A stretch of DNA of 24,819 nucleotides from positions 1 to 24,819 of IMG/VR virus record IMGVR_UViG_3300032242_000341. One strand, given 5' to 3'. The stretch comes from a virus. This document shows positions 1 through 7,733 of this stretch, piece by piece. Each line of letters starts with the position of its first letter. The first letter of the stretch is position 1. Both the position numbers and the translations under genes were made by a program. The notes below the pieces were generated by a model that was given only the letters and a program-made list of their open reading frames with translations, had not been told where the DNA came from and made no database searches.

Positions 1-52
1 AGAAGCCTAAATTTTGTGTGTGGCTAACAATGTCTTGGAGAATGTTTTTCAT
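1..52 (-). CDS. Start of an unidentified gene, cut by the window edge
   Basis: Only the first 17 codons are present (M-K-N-I-L-Q-D-I-V-S-H-T-Q-N-L-G-F). An AAAGG Shine-Dalgarno lies about 8 nt before the ATG and a late-type CTAAATA box lies 28 nt before it, so the start is well supported. It follows gp43 on the same strand. The opening resembles nothing I can name with certainty; a replication protein such as a sliding clamp is possible from its position next to the polymerase, but this is weak inference. Confidence 0.6.
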   Translation of the reverse strand, partial: MKNILQDIVSHTQNLGF

Positions 53-79
53 GGTAATTTCCTTTGTATATTAAGATTA

Positions 80-86
80 TATTTAG
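80..86 (-). promoter_or_regulatory. Late-type promoter box CTAAATA
   Basis: CTAAATA on the minus strand, 28 nt before the ATG at 52. Same box and spacing as the other late-type boxes in the window. T4 late promoters have TATAAATA; use by the phage's gp55-like factor is inferred. Confidence 0.5.
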
Positions 87-91
87 ATCTA

Positions 92-117
92 GAGTAAAAA
101 GCAAATATATTTTACTC
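92..117 (-). other. Hairpin at the end of the polymerase gene
   Basis: GAGTAAAA and TTTTACTC form an 8-bp inverted repeat around a 10-nt loop, overlapping the gp43 stop codon. There is no T-run after it on the minus strand, so it is not a classical terminator; it may protect the mRNA 3' end or slow readthrough. Confidence 0.4.
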
Positions 118-2781
118 AAAGTCGAAAAGTTTTGCGAATGTATTGTCACTGCGAGTTAAACTGATGTCCCATTCCAAAACACCAATCAAGTTTCCTAACT
201 TCTCGTCAATAACTGTTGTTTCCATTTCAGCATCGTCGAAAGGTAAGTCTTTAAACCATTGTGGCAGTCTAAGTTCGTCTACTGGATAGGCAACACTGGT
301 AAAGCCCAACGGATTTTGTTTCAATCTACAAACAATAACCTTGGCACCGTCTGTGATGTTCATGGAGTATTTGTCATTGTACATACGTTTAAGCGTATTC
401 CAATTGATACTAGCACGAACATGTCCGGGCATGTTGGTCTTGCCTGCTTTTGCTTCCTTGGCTTGATAGTCTGTAATGTTGTTGGCACGTTTTGGACTAC
501 CTTTCTCCCAACCAGGACGCAGTTTAAACTCTGTTCTAAAGTCGGTAATGTATTCTAAAATCTCTTCTTTGTCTTTACCGTTCAGTGTTCTGGTCAATAC
601 TTCACTTAAGAAGTCTTGAATAACCACAGGAGTATCACTACGTTTAAGATCCAAACCCATGGCCTTGATCTTGCCCGGCTTTCCATCTACATCGGATCGT
701 TTACCTTCCTTGTCATAGTAAAGGACTGCATATCGTTTCTTTGTAATGAAAAGCCCTTTGGAAGCAACAATCTCGCGACCTGCTTTGATGACGTCTCCTC
801 TTGTTTTGGGACAATGGAAATTAGTTTGCATGAACTTAATAAAGCTGCCGTTGACTTCGTCTGCGATTTGATCATATAGAGTTACTACCGTTTCTTTGGT
901 CCATGGAAGTTGTTTGCTTTCGATTTCTCGTTTAAGCACGGGATAGGCTGAGAAATAACAAGAGTCTGTATCACCATAGATAATTGCCTTACCCATGTGA
1001 TTATTTTCGCCTGTTATGATCTCATTGACTTTGCCGGCCATGTGTTTGGCCACTTGTCTGCCTGTTAATGTAGTGCTTTGACCAATACGTTGGTCAAAGA
1101 ATCTACAACCTGGATTAAGAATAGCGCCATACAAACTGTTAAGCAAAATCTTTTTAACCAGTTGTCGCTTGTCCCAATATTCTTCTTCTACTTTATTTCC
1201 TGCTGCAATACATTCTTTTAGTTTGGCCTGCATCTCTTTACGTTCTGCATACCAACGCTTGAGCAATCCAGGGATAATACCTTCACGTTCATAGGTAAAG
1301 ATAGTACCATTGGCACTGATCATCCATGGTTGATTGTTTTCAAAGATTAGATCATGTATTTGTGCCGCACTCAGTGTGTCACTGCCGCCACCTTCCCAGT
1401 CAATGGTAAGTTCTTTGGCAACATTCTTTTCTAATACTGCTTCGTATTCAAGACTGCCAAACAATCCCTCCCACGCTGCTGCAAAACTTTTGCCTTTTGC
1501 CAGCTGTTCTTCGACGTAGTTCTTAGTCATGTCCTGACGAATCTGACCAACAATAGTTTCTGGACCCATGTTAAGTGCTCTAATTGCACTAGGATACAAC
1601 GAGTTAATGTCTAAACTACCAATCCAATCATGAATACCTTTCTTAGGAACTGCAACATACGCACCAGCAGCCTGTGTTGCTAGACTGTCATCACGTTCAA
1701 CACGACTAGGTACAACCATACCGCGATGGTGTGCCTCGTTGATAATAGCCTGTTCAGTAACAGCCACGGCGCCCATTGTTGTCTGCAGAAGAACTGTGTT
1801 CTCATGTGCAATGGTATTGGCAAGATCAATAAATTTTAACTTCTTATCTAGTTTATCCAACAGCGCACAGTCTTGAATGTTATATTCAATGAACTTGCGA
1901 AAGTCATTGTTGTACAACTGGTCAAGTGTGCCTTCATACTGTGTCTTGTGATCGCCTAGTTCATACTCTGCAATAGCATCAAGTCTGTATGTATGACGTT
2001 CTTCATAGGTATACTTACGATACAGTTCAAGACTATCTAAGTGTACACGACCGTGAAAGTCATATGTGACCGCGGCCTTGCCGTATTTTTCGTATTCACG
2101 TTTCTTAGGAAACTTGTCCCACAGACAGAATCTACGAGTATCTTCTTTGCTCAGTGCTTTGGTTACACGATTAACAGTATAGGGAACGTCAAAGCCCTCG
2201 CTATTCCAACCACTGATAACATCTGCATCTTCAATTAAGTTTAGAAATGTATCAAGTAGGTCCGATTCATGTGCAAACAAATGCACATTGGGAATATCGG
2301 CAACAAGTTCTTGTGCCTTCTCCATGGTAACTGTCTTAGGAGGCACAGCCAAACATATCATTGTATCTAACCATTGTAGGTAGACAGCAATCGCAGTAAT
2401 TGGCATGAACGCATCATCGGGTGATGCATAACCACGCTCTGGATCGAAGTCTACCTCAATATCAAAGAAGCAGGTGTTTAGTTTAGGAGCATCTTGTCCA
2501 AGATAATTATCTTCAAGACAACGATAAACGGGCTTGATGTCTTGCTCATAGAGCTTGTGTCCACTATGGATTCTTAATTCTTTATGGAATTCTTTAAGGT
2601 TTTTACAGCTGACTCTTGACAATTGCTCGCCAGAAGTACCTGTGTATTTGCCCTTACTATCTGGGTAGTAAAAAACATACTTTGCAGGATGTTCTTTAAA
2701 ATGCCGCCTACCCTTGGTATCGCGCTCAACAATAGAGACGATATCTTTTTCGCGGTCATAGAACGCATCGACGTAACTCAT
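112..2781 (-). CDS. 43: DNA polymerase, family B, T4 gp43-like
   Basis: Replicative polymerase with 3'-5' exonuclease, 889 aa, close to T4 gp43 (898 aa). Exonuclease motifs are intact: FFDIEVD (D107, E109), SGWNSEGFD, and Y-N-I-Q-D-C. Polymerase motifs follow: DINSLYPS (motif A), K-K-I-L-L-N-S-L-Y-G (motif B), YGDTDS (motif C) and the KKRY element. The C-terminus F-A-K-L-F-D-F-E looks like the clamp-binding tail of gp43. No intein or frameshift interrupts the motifs. The ATG at 2781 has a strong AAGGAGA Shine-Dalgarno. It follows the membrane-protein and DsbA-like genes and is probably transcribed with them from the sigma70-like promoter at 3431-3458. Its clamp loader gp44 is about 19 kb away, unlike the compact 45-44-62-regA-43 cluster of T4. 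Confidence 0.97.
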   Translation of the reverse strand: MSYVDAFYDREKDIVSIVERDTKGRRHFKEHPAKYVFYYPDSKGKYTGTSGEQLSRVSCKNLKEFHKELRIHSGHKLYEQDIKPVYRCLEDNYLGQDAPKLNTCFFDIEVDFDPERGYASPDDAFMPITAIAVYLQWLDTMICLAVPPKTVTMEKAQELVADIPNVHLFAHESDLLDTFLNLIEDADVISGWNSEGFDVPYTVNRVTKALSKEDTRRFCLWDKFPKKREYEKYGKAAVTYDFHGRVHLDSLELYRKYTYEERHTYRLDAIAEYELGDHKTQYEGTLDQLYNNDFRKFIEYNIQDCALLDKLDKKLKFIDLANTIAHENTVLLQTTMGAVAVTEQAIINEAHHRGMVVPSRVERDDSLATQAAGAYVAVPKKGIHDWIGSLDINSLYPSAIRALNMGPETIVGQIRQDMTKNYVEEQLAKGKSFAAAWEGLFGSLEYEAVLEKNVAKELTIDWEGGGSDTLSAAQIHDLIFENNQPWMISANGTIFTYEREGIIPGLLKRWYAERKEMQAKLKECIAAGNKVEEEYWDKRQLVKKILLNSLYGAILNPGCRFFDQRIGQSTTLTGRQVAKHMAGKVNEIITGENNHMGKAIIYGDTDSCYFSAYPVLKREIESKQLPWTKETVVTLYDQIADEVNGSFIKFMQTNFHCPKTRGDVIKAGREIVASKGLFITKKRYAVLYYDKEGKRSDVDGKPGKIKAMGLDLKRSDTPVVIQDFLSEVLTRTLNGKDKEEILEYITDFRTEFKLRPGWEKGSPKRANNITDYQAKEAKAGKTNMPGHVRASINWNTLKRMYNDKYSMNITDGAKVIVCRLKQNPLGFTSVAYPVDELRLPQWFKDLPFDDAEMETTVIDEKLGNLIGVLEWDISLTRSDNTFAKLFDFE

Positions 2782-2850
2782 TTTTCTCCTTATGTAATTT
2801 ATGGCTTACATATACCAACATAATCATTCATGGCTGATTAAACCTTTCTC

Positions 2851-3141
2851 TTAATTACTTATCATTCTAATCAGTCCGACGGTGTCGATACTGACCAGCA
2901 AGATGTAATTAGCCAGCATGCCAAAGGAACGCCGACTATAAGCACACCAAGCATATATAGCACATCCAAGAATCCATATTGGATAGAGAATAAGTAACGG
3001 GGGGTTTGGTACGGTGATGGCCATTGTGATAGAACAACCAATAGAAATAGCCCAAGCAAGGATCTCAAGTAAAAAACGTACTCGATAGCTTTTGTAATCT
3101 TGTTTGATCCAGTTGAATATGCCATATAGTATATTGTTCAT
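2851..3141 (-). CDS. Small integral membrane protein
   Basis: 96 aa with three hydrophobic stretches: about residues 24-44, 49-68 and 73-94. It overlaps the stop of the DsbA-like gene by 4 nt (ATGA), which indicates translational coupling and fixes the start. The last helix is vaguely like PnuC-type transporter helices, but the protein is too short to assign. A second hydrophobic frame lies inside it (2871-3125) without a coupled start, so I prefer this frame. Function unknown. Confidence 0.75.
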   Translation of the reverse strand: MNNILYGIFNWIKQDYKSYRVRFLLEILAWAISIGCSITMAITVPNPPLLILYPIWILGCAIYAWCAYSRRSFGMLANYILLVSIDTVGLIRMISN

Positions 3142-3404
3142 TTATCGTCTGGGAGATTTTTAGTGACACCAAGAATCATTTCGATCTCGTTCCACTCTTC
3201 TTCGTGTGATGCCCAATTGTCTTTGCGAGCAATCTTAATTGCCTTATTAATCCAACTTGGCTTAATATCGAGTTCTTCTGCAACTGCTTTAACAGTTTCT
3301 TTTAAACCTTCAGACAGGTCTTCGATCTCACGAAGTACATTAGAACCTTCGTTGATAAGACGTTCAAGTTTTGCTTTTTCTTCGGGTCCATACATTTTTG
3401 CCAT
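3138..3404 (-). CDS. dsbA: DsbA-like dsDNA-binding transcription protein
   Basis: 88 aa, almost exactly the length of T4 DsbA (89 aa), a double-stranded-DNA-binding protein linked to late promoters. The pattern agrees with the family: an acidic helical N-terminal half followed by K-A-V-A-E-E-L-D-I-K-P-S-W-I-N-K-A-I-K-I-A-R-K-D and a C-terminal acidic helix. I chose the ATG at 3404 (MAKMYGPEE) because AAAGGAGT lies about 8 nt before it; the upstream alternative start at 3440 has no such site and would fall within the promoter region. This is not the disulfide oxidoreductase of the same name. First gene of the dsbA - membrane protein - gp43 unit. Confidence 0.8.
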   Translation of the reverse strand: MAKMYGPEEKAKLERLINEGSNVLREIEDLSEGLKETVKAVAEELDIKPSWINKAIKIARKDNWASHEEEWNEIEMILGVTKNLPDDK

Positions 3405-3430
3405 GGTGTAAACTCCTTTGTTAGTAATAC

Positions 3431-3458
3431 AGTATAACACCTATATAACAAAGGTCAA
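3431..3458 (-). promoter_or_regulatory. Sigma70-like promoter for the dsbA-gp43 unit
   Basis: TTGACC (3458-3453), 16-bp spacer, TATACT (3436-3431). Transcription would start near 3424, leaving a leader of about 20 nt with AAAGGAGT. The match suggests expression by unmodified host polymerase. Confidence 0.7.
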
Positions 3459-3484
3459 TGATTTAGTCAAAAGAAAATGCTCAC

Positions 3485-3570
3485 TTCTGGATTCCCGGTA
3501 GCGAATCGGGCCGTCCAGGGCAGCAGCCGCCCCACACTTAAAATAACCATAAGGTCCTAAGGTAGTGTGT
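3485..3570. other. GC-rich structured intergenic island with 23S rRNA-like motif
   Basis: This stretch between the divergent dsbA-like and ALAS promoters is clearly more GC-rich than its surroundings and can fold into consecutive hairpins: CCCG/CGGG (3494-3497 with 3507-3510), GGGC/GCCC (3518-3521 with 3529-3532), and CACACT/AGTGTG (3533-3538 with 3564-3569) enclosing ACC-ATAA-GGT. Positions 3544-3565 match the universally conserved helix-69 segment of 23S rRNA with one substitution and one missing base; GGTCCTAAGGTAG is identical. GGTAGCGAA at 3497-3505 also matches sequence next to it in 23S. It has no ORF and lies upstream of both mapped promoters. Function unknown. Confidence 0.5.
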
Positions 3571-3578
3571 CTAATGTA

Positions 3579-3585
3579 CTAAATA
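3579..3585 (+). promoter_or_regulatory. Late-type promoter box CTAAATA for ALAS
   Basis: CTAAATA, 19 nt before the ALAS ATG. A start about 6 nt downstream gives a leader of roughly 14 nt that still contains AAAAGGA. Confidence 0.55.
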
Positions 3586-3604
3586 TTTACCTAAAAGGAC
3601 CACC

Positions 3605-4798
3605 ATGATAGATAAACAGCCATTTTTGGATCTAATTGATAAGTTAAAGACAGAAGGCAAGTATCGTGTGTTTAACGATATTTTAAGAGAGAACGGCAAG
3701 TTTCCATCTGCTATTTGGTATGGACCTTACAACATTAAAAACATTACCAATTGGTGCAGCAATGATTATCTTGGTATGGGTCAGCATAAAGTTGTACTTG
3801 ATGCTATGCATACTGCCCTAGACATGACAGGCGCAGGATCGGGCGGTACTCGCAACATTGCAGGCACTAGCCACTATCATGTGGCACTTGAACACGAGCT
3901 TGCAACATTACACAAGAAAGAACGATCACTATTGTTCAGCAGCGCCTATGTGGCCAACGAATGGTCGTTGATTGCTCTAGCTAAAATTATTCCAAACATA
4001 CACTATATCAGTGATAGTAAAAATCATAACAGCATGATTGTAGGCATGAGCCACAGCCGAGCTCGCAAGACTGTATTCAAACATAATGACATGCAGATGT
4101 TAGAAGAAATTTTACAAACAGTAGTTGCCGCAGGTGACACTCCGTGTATTGTATTCGAAAGTGTCTATAGCATGGACGGAGACGTTAGTTTATTAAAAGA
4201 GATATGTGATCTAGCAGACAAGTACAATGCTATGACCTATCTTGACGAAGTTCACGCAGTTGGATTATATGGCAAAACAGGTGCAGGAAAGTTAGAGTTA
4301 TATGGACTACAAGATCGGGTTGATATAGTCAACGGTACACTAGGTAAAGCGTTTGGAGTACAAGGCGGATACATTGCCGGCGATGCAATTGTTATTGATG
4401 CTATTCGCAGTATTGCAGCGGGTTTTATCTTTACAACATCAATGAGTCCTGTAACGTGCGCCGGCGCATTAGCAGCAGTAAAGTATCTAAAAGCCAATAG
4501 CGAACTGCGTGAGCAACATCAAGACCGTGCTCGTAAATTAAAATATCAATTAATTAAGGCAGGGCTACCTGTGATGGACAGTACTACACATATTGTTCCT
4601 GTACTAGTAGGTGATGCTAAACGTGCTAAGATGATGAGCGATAGATTACTTGACGAATTTAACATATACGTACAAAGTATAAATTACCCAACTGTTCCTA
4701 TTGGTACAGAACGATTGCGTTTTGCACCAACCCCTATGCATGATGATGGCATGATAGAAGATTTAATAGAAGCACTACAACAAGTGTTCAAGTCATAA
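3605..4798 (+). CDS. hemA: 5-aminolevulinate synthase (Shemin pathway)
   Basis: PLP enzyme joining glycine and succinyl-CoA to 5-aminolevulinate, the first step of tetrapyrrole (heme, bacteriochlorophyll, B12) synthesis in alphaproteobacteria. 397 aa, full family length. Visible: N-W-C-S-N-D-Y-L-G (49-57), [15 protein letters not shown] (78-92), [10 protein letters not shown] (214-223) with cofactor residues D214 and H217, and TLGKAFG with the PLP lysine K248, the same number as in the Rhodobacter enzyme. The substrate-specific TRNIAGT and YHVALE segments favour ALAS over its relatives KBL and BioF. It stands alone on the plus strand with its own late-type box and a terminator, a moron-like layout. 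Phage-borne ALAS has been described from aquatic metagenomes. No heme regulatory CP motif is visible. It likely boosts host tetrapyrrole flux during infection (inference). Confidence 0.95.
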   Translation: MIDKQPFLDLIDKLKTEGKYRVFNDILRENGKFPSAIWYGPYNIKNITNWCSNDYLGMGQHKVVLDAMHTALDMTGAGSGGTRNIAGTSHYHVALEHELATLHKKERSLLFSSAYVANEWSLIALAKIIPNIHYISDSKNHNSMIVGMSHSRARKTVFKHNDMQMLEEILQTVVAAGDTPCIVFESVYSMDGDVSLLKEICDLADKYNAMTYLDEVHAVGLYGKTGAGKLELYGLQDRVDIVNGTLGKAFGVQGGYIAGDAIVIDAIRSIAAGFIFTTSMSPVTCAGALAAVKYLKANSELREQHQDRARKLKYQLIKAGLPVMDSTTHIVPVLVGDAKRAKMMSDRLLDEFNIYVQSINYPTVPIGTERLRFAPTPMHDDGMIEDLIEALQQVFKS

Positions 4799-4823
4799 AA
4801 AAAGGACCCGAAGGTCCTTTTTT
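4797..4823. terminator. Bidirectional intrinsic terminator between ALAS and the 336-aa ORF
   Basis: GGACC-CGAA-GGTCC with A-run before and T-run after, so it works on either strand. It serves ALAS (+) and the convergent 336-aa ORF (-). The ALAS stop codon overlaps its A-run. The CGAA loop recurs in the terminator at 17574. Confidence 0.9.
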
Positions 4824-4837
4824 ATTCTACTAATCAA

Positions 4838-5848
4838 TTACTCGTTGATTTGAGCAATACCCCATGTACCGCCCATACGCTCGTATGTAGTTGCAGCATA
4901 AACGTCAGCTTTTACGCTTTCGTTAAATTTAGTTGCAGCCACTCTACGTGCCCATGCCCATAGTTGATCATCTAATGGATCAATTTGTGCTGTACCGTTG
5001 CTTTCTTTAATAATTTGTAGTGCCTTGGCAAATGTTAGTGTGCCTTCAACGCCTTCTTTAACTGGACGCTTTTTGCCTTTTGGCATCATTGCGCTTTCAT
5101 CTTTCTTACCAAAGTATTTGGCCTGCTTGTCGCTCATGCCTTTCTTACCATCACCAGTCTTGCCAGCAGCTTTATCAGCAGCGGCTTTCTTCATTGGCTC
5201 TTTTGTATCGCCGTTGTTATTTAAATCTAAAAAGTCTGGCTTTGCGCCTTCTTTAACTGACTCGTCTTTCTTCTTATTTTTTGGCTTGTCTTCTGAACCG
5301 TCAGTAAATGTACTAGACTTTTTAGTGTAACGTGTTACGCCTGGTTCCATTTCTTTCTTGTCGAACTTGCCAGTAGTTTTTTCTTTTTCAGCACGAGCCT
5401 TGGCATCTGCTACAGTTGGGAAACTTTCTTTGACTTTCTTAGTTTTGATTTCTTCAACCATATCGTCCCAACCTTCTTCTAGGTCGCCTTCTAGGCTTTC
5501 TTCAACTTCTTCTTTCTTAACTTTCTTAGGAAGACCTTTATGCTTTGTTCCAGCAATTTTCTCTAACTCTGCTTTGCTCATTTTAGACATTTCAGCAGCG
5601 GCACCTTTGCCTTCTGGCTTCTTGCCTTCTTTCTTAGCGGCTAGTGCAATACCAGCGGCTTGTTGTTGTGCCTTGCTAGCAGCCTTTTCCATTAATGCAC
5701 TTTCTGCAAGAATAGTTGACTGACCAGCTAGTACACGTAGTTGTGCGCTTTCATCTAACTGTGCAGCTTTTGGTAATTCAGGAGCAGCAACACCTTTTAC
5801 AGGAGCTTCCATGCTGTCTAGTTTGTTTAATAGTGATTTGAAATCCAT
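4838..5848 (-). CDS. Lys/Glu/Ala-rich low-complexity phage protein
   Basis: 336 aa, function not recognised. The N-terminal 90 residues are Ala-rich and helical (A-Q-L-R-V-L-A-G-Q-S-T-I-L-A-E-S). The middle is a charged, probably disordered stretch with repeated K-E-G/E-S-V-K-E-G. A short DLNNNGD segment (about 206-212) resembles the D-x-N-x-N-G-D calcium loop and sits in the common phage phrase PDFLDLNNNGDTKEPMKKA. The last about 70 residues look folded (TFAKALQIIKES to the end). Several L-x-E tripeptides followed by small residues, and an EEGWDDM segment similar to one in the LysM-GH19 protein, suggest an internal head protein processed by the prohead protease; this is inference. AAGGAAA precedes the ATG, and a late-type box lies about 50 nt upstream. 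Confidence 0.8.
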   Translation of the reverse strand: MDFKSLLNKLDSMEAPVKGVAAPELPKAAQLDESAQLRVLAGQSTILAESALMEKAASKAQQQAAGIALAAKKEGKKPEGKGAAAEMSKMSKAELEKIAGTKHKGLPKKVKKEEVEESLEGDLEEGWDDMVEEIKTKKVKESFPTVADAKARAEKEKTTGKFDKKEMEPGVTRYTKKSSTFTDGSEDKPKNKKKDESVKEGAKPDFLDLNNNGDTKEPMKKAAADKAAGKTGDGKKGMSDKQAKYFGKKDESAMMPKGKKRPVKEGVEGTLTFAKALQIIKESNGTAQIDPLDDQLWAWARRVAATKFNESVKADVYAATTYERMGGTWGIAQINE

Positions 5849-5897
5849 TTCATTTTCCTTGATATTCTTGTAGCCAGCGGCTCAATAGTGTATATAT

Positions 5898-5905
5898 TAT
5901 TTATC
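5898..5905 (-). promoter_or_regulatory. Late-type promoter box GATAAATA
   Basis: GATAAATA on the minus strand, overlapping the stop codon of the 79-aa ORF and about 49 nt before the start of the 336-aa ORF. It would let that gene be transcribed apart from the cluster upstream of it. Confidence 0.5.
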
Positions 5906-6140
5906 GTTTGATGGCATTACCGCCACCAAATATGTTTTCTTTACTGTCTAGAGCGTTATCTGTTGGTTTTTGCATCTTAACCTTGGGAGGTTTTGGTGCC
6001 TTAGTACCACTTTTACCGGGACTACCTGTATACGATTTTGTGGATTTTCCAATGGCAAGATGCGGGCTAACTACTACCCCTACATCGGCTGCTGTAGTTC
6101 CCGCAGAATCTGCATATTCAAATAACTCTTTAATTCTCAT
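5901..6140 (-). CDS. Small protein with capsid-targeting-like N-terminus
   Basis: 79 aa, unknown function. It starts M-R-I-K-E-L-F-E-Y, with L-F-E at 6-8 matching the (I/L)-x-E prohead-protease consensus. The rest is Gly/Ser/Pro/Lys-rich and probably unfolded (SYTGSPGKSGTKAPKPPK), ending in N-I-F-G-G-G-N-A-I-K-R. Small proteins of this kind are common in marine T4-like phages. No clear Shine-Dalgarno precedes the ATG; the upstream stop is only about 7 nt away, so re-initiation after the LysM-GH19 gene is likely. Confidence 0.75.
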   Translation of the reverse strand: MRIKELFEYADSAGTTAADVGVVVSPHLAIGKSTKSYTGSPGKSGTKAPKPPKVKMQKPTDNALDSKENIFGGGNAIKR

Positions 6141-6147
6141 ACTGTAT

Positions 6148-7338
6148 TTAGCGCATAGCTACAAGGACATTTTTATAGTCCTTGAAGTTATCTTGACGGT
6201 CTTCTAAACCTCGCATCCCGGGATTAATCTTTTTAGTAACTGCCGCAGTATCGTTAAAGTTGTTAACGTGTGGGGCAACTCTAGTTTTCCAATACCACAC
6301 TGCAATCTTTGCTGCCACAGTAGGAGTAGATGCTAGTTCGGGTTTTTCTTCTAAAGGTAATCCCAGTGCTTCTCCTGCCATGCGATAGTTGTCGCGTCCA
6401 GTAATCTGTATATATCCGCGACCTGCATAACGAGAGCCGTCTCCTGCATGTTTGTTGCCCAGTATCTTTGCTTTCTTAGGAGCAAACTTAGGATCATATT
6501 TTTTAAAATCTAATGATCCACCAATTTCTTTCATATGCGTGAAATCAGCTGTTTCGTGTTGGCATTGTGCCATGAACTGTGCAAGTTCAGTACCCATCAG
6601 TCCGGCCTTCATTGCTATATTTTTTAATGTAGATTCAGCTTCAGTGGGATCAATCTTTTTAACGGGTTCTTTAATTGCTGGCGCAGCGGTATGTTTTACA
6701 TCTTGTTTGTGTGATGCAGTTGTGGGTTTGGTATTATCCGGTACTTTTACTTTTTGGCCTGGTTCTAATTTAGTAGCGTTGTTAAACTTATTAAGTTGCA
6801 TAACAACTGTTGGATCAACTCCGTTTTGTCTAGCAATAGAATAAACAGTATCGCCAGGCTCTACAATTTGTTTTACAATGCTGGCATTTGCACCTAGAGC
6901 GGCAGCACCCATAGCAGCACCTGCTACCCAGTCTTTCCAACCCTCGTCAACACTATCAATATCTTGCTCTAAGTCTCTTACAATTAAATGTAGTAGTTCT
7001 TTACTAGCACCATCGCCCCATTTTAAACTTTTAATAATGGCATGTGCGCCTTCGCTGCCGACTTGCTGTACAATGTGCTGTAGTAACTGCTTAGTTACAT
7101 GTGGAACACCATCGGCATCACCTTCGGATTCGTTTGCAGACTTGTGTTTAGCACGACCTGCTTTCATGTTGGCCAGCCAATGTGCCATACGTGCTTTTTC
7201 ACCTGTTGAGTGTTTAGCGGTATTTCTTAAACTGCTAACACTGGCTTTGGTATTAACTCCGCTGCGTTTGGCTAGACCTTTGCGACCCGGATGTTTACCG
7301 TCGGCAAAATTCTCAGATGTAAATTCATGGAATCTCAT
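6148..7338 (-). CDS. LysM-GH19 peptidoglycan hydrolase with possible head-targeting N-terminus
   Basis: 396 aa. Residues 1-70 are basic and begin M-R-F-H-E-F-T-S-E, similar to the capsid-targeting-like starts of its neighbours. A module at 72-150 includes VDEGWKDWV and an Ala/Gly-rich hydrophobic run (139-151). A LysM domain (about 156-200: V-E-P-G-D-T-V-Y-S-I-A-R ... L-E-P-G-Q-K-V-K-V-P) binds peptidoglycan. The C-terminal 160 residues are a GH19 chitinase/lysozyme-like domain with QCQHETADF (catalytic E262) and RYAGRGYIQITGRDNY (303-318). I chose the ATG at 7338 because it forms an ATGA overlap with the gene upstream; the longer reading would need a GTG at 7365. It differs from the compact endolysin at 18961-19590 and may act at entry rather than lysis (inference). 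Confidence 0.9.
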   Translation of the reverse strand: MRFHEFTSENFADGKHPGRKGLAKRSGVNTKASVSSLRNTAKHSTGEKARMAHWLANMKAGRAKHKSANESEGDADGVPHVTKQLLQHIVQQVGSEGAHAIIKSLKWGDGASKELLHLIVRDLEQDIDSVDEGWKDWVAGAAMGAAALGANASIVKQIVEPGDTVYSIARQNGVDPTVVMQLNKFNNATKLEPGQKVKVPDNTKPTTASHKQDVKHTAAPAIKEPVKKIDPTEAESTLKNIAMKAGLMGTELAQFMAQCQHETADFTHMKEIGGSLDFKKYDPKFAPKKAKILGNKHAGDGSRYAGRGYIQITGRDNYRMAGEALGLPLEEKPELASTPTVAAKIAVWYWKTRVAPHVNNFNDTAAVTKKINPGMRGLEDRQDNFKDYKNVLVAMR

Positions 7339-7733
7339 TTTACTATAGGCCCGCCGGTGATCCACAACTCACAACTGCGACTTCCTGCGCATTTAAAATG
7401 TAGTAGATTGCAATAGCCTAAGTCCGCAGCTTCACGAGTTTTTTCTGCTTCAAATGCTTCTTCACCCATTCCGTCTTCCATGCACTTGTACATGGCATCG
7501 GTAATGTTAAATGCCGCACAGTTGGCACACCGCATGGTCTTAGCAGTCTCTTCGGTTATCTTCCATTGTTTAGCAGAAGCCTTCCAGTAATCGCCGGGCT
7601 TGTCGGGATTAGCAGGACCGTAATGATGCTTGTCTATTGCAGTCTGTCGATTCTTAACATTAATGTCTAAATCGTGTGTGGCAATAGGACATCCTTTATT
7701 GGCCGCTTCTAAGATATTGATATATTGTCTCAT
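7335..7733 (-). CDS. Cysteine-rich protein, HiPIP-like cysteine pattern
   Basis: 132 aa with seven cysteines (15, 69, 72, 84, 108, 115, 121). The arrangement R-C-A-N-C-A-A-F, then C84, then L-G-Y-C is like the four cluster ligands of high-potential iron-sulfur proteins (C-x2-C ... C ... G-[YW]-C). Three cysteines are extra. Cluster binding is inferred; a structural zinc site is the alternative. The N-terminus [10 protein letters not shown] has an I-L-E/A capsid-targeting-like site. The ATG at 7733 shares a base with the upstream stop (TGATG), so I prefer it to the GTG at 7745. An A-type Fe-S carrier is encoded two genes upstream. Confidence 0.75.
   Translation of the reverse strand: MRQYINILEAANKGCPIATHDLDINVKNRQTAIDKHHYGPANPDKPGDYWKASAKQWKITEETAKTMRCANCAAFNITDAMYKCMEDGMGEEAFEAEKTREAADLGYCNLLHFKCAGSRSCELWITGGPIVK

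Noticed and set aside
112-2781. Intein or split in the DNA polymerase, common in T4-like phages
   Set aside because: Motifs A, B and C are uninterrupted and total length matches a normal gp43.
2871-3125. Alternative 84-aa hydrophobic ORF in the small membrane-protein region
   Set aside because: It is contained in the 96-aa frame, which has an ATGA-coupled start and evenly spaced membrane helices.
3521-3530. CAGCAGCCGC, identical to part of the 16S rRNA 530 loop
   Set aside because: Only 10 bases; likely by chance in a GC-rich stretch, unlike the longer 23S-like match next to it.
3485-3604. Possible tRNA or tmRNA (TTCTGGATTC and GGACCACCA strings)
   Set aside because: No cloverleaf, T-arm or acceptor pairing could be built; the resemblance is limited to short strings.
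6145-6151. CTAAATA on minus just before the 79-aa gene
   Set aside because: Only 4 nt before the ATG, so transcription would begin inside the gene; it arises from the upstream TAA stop codon and the bases next to it.
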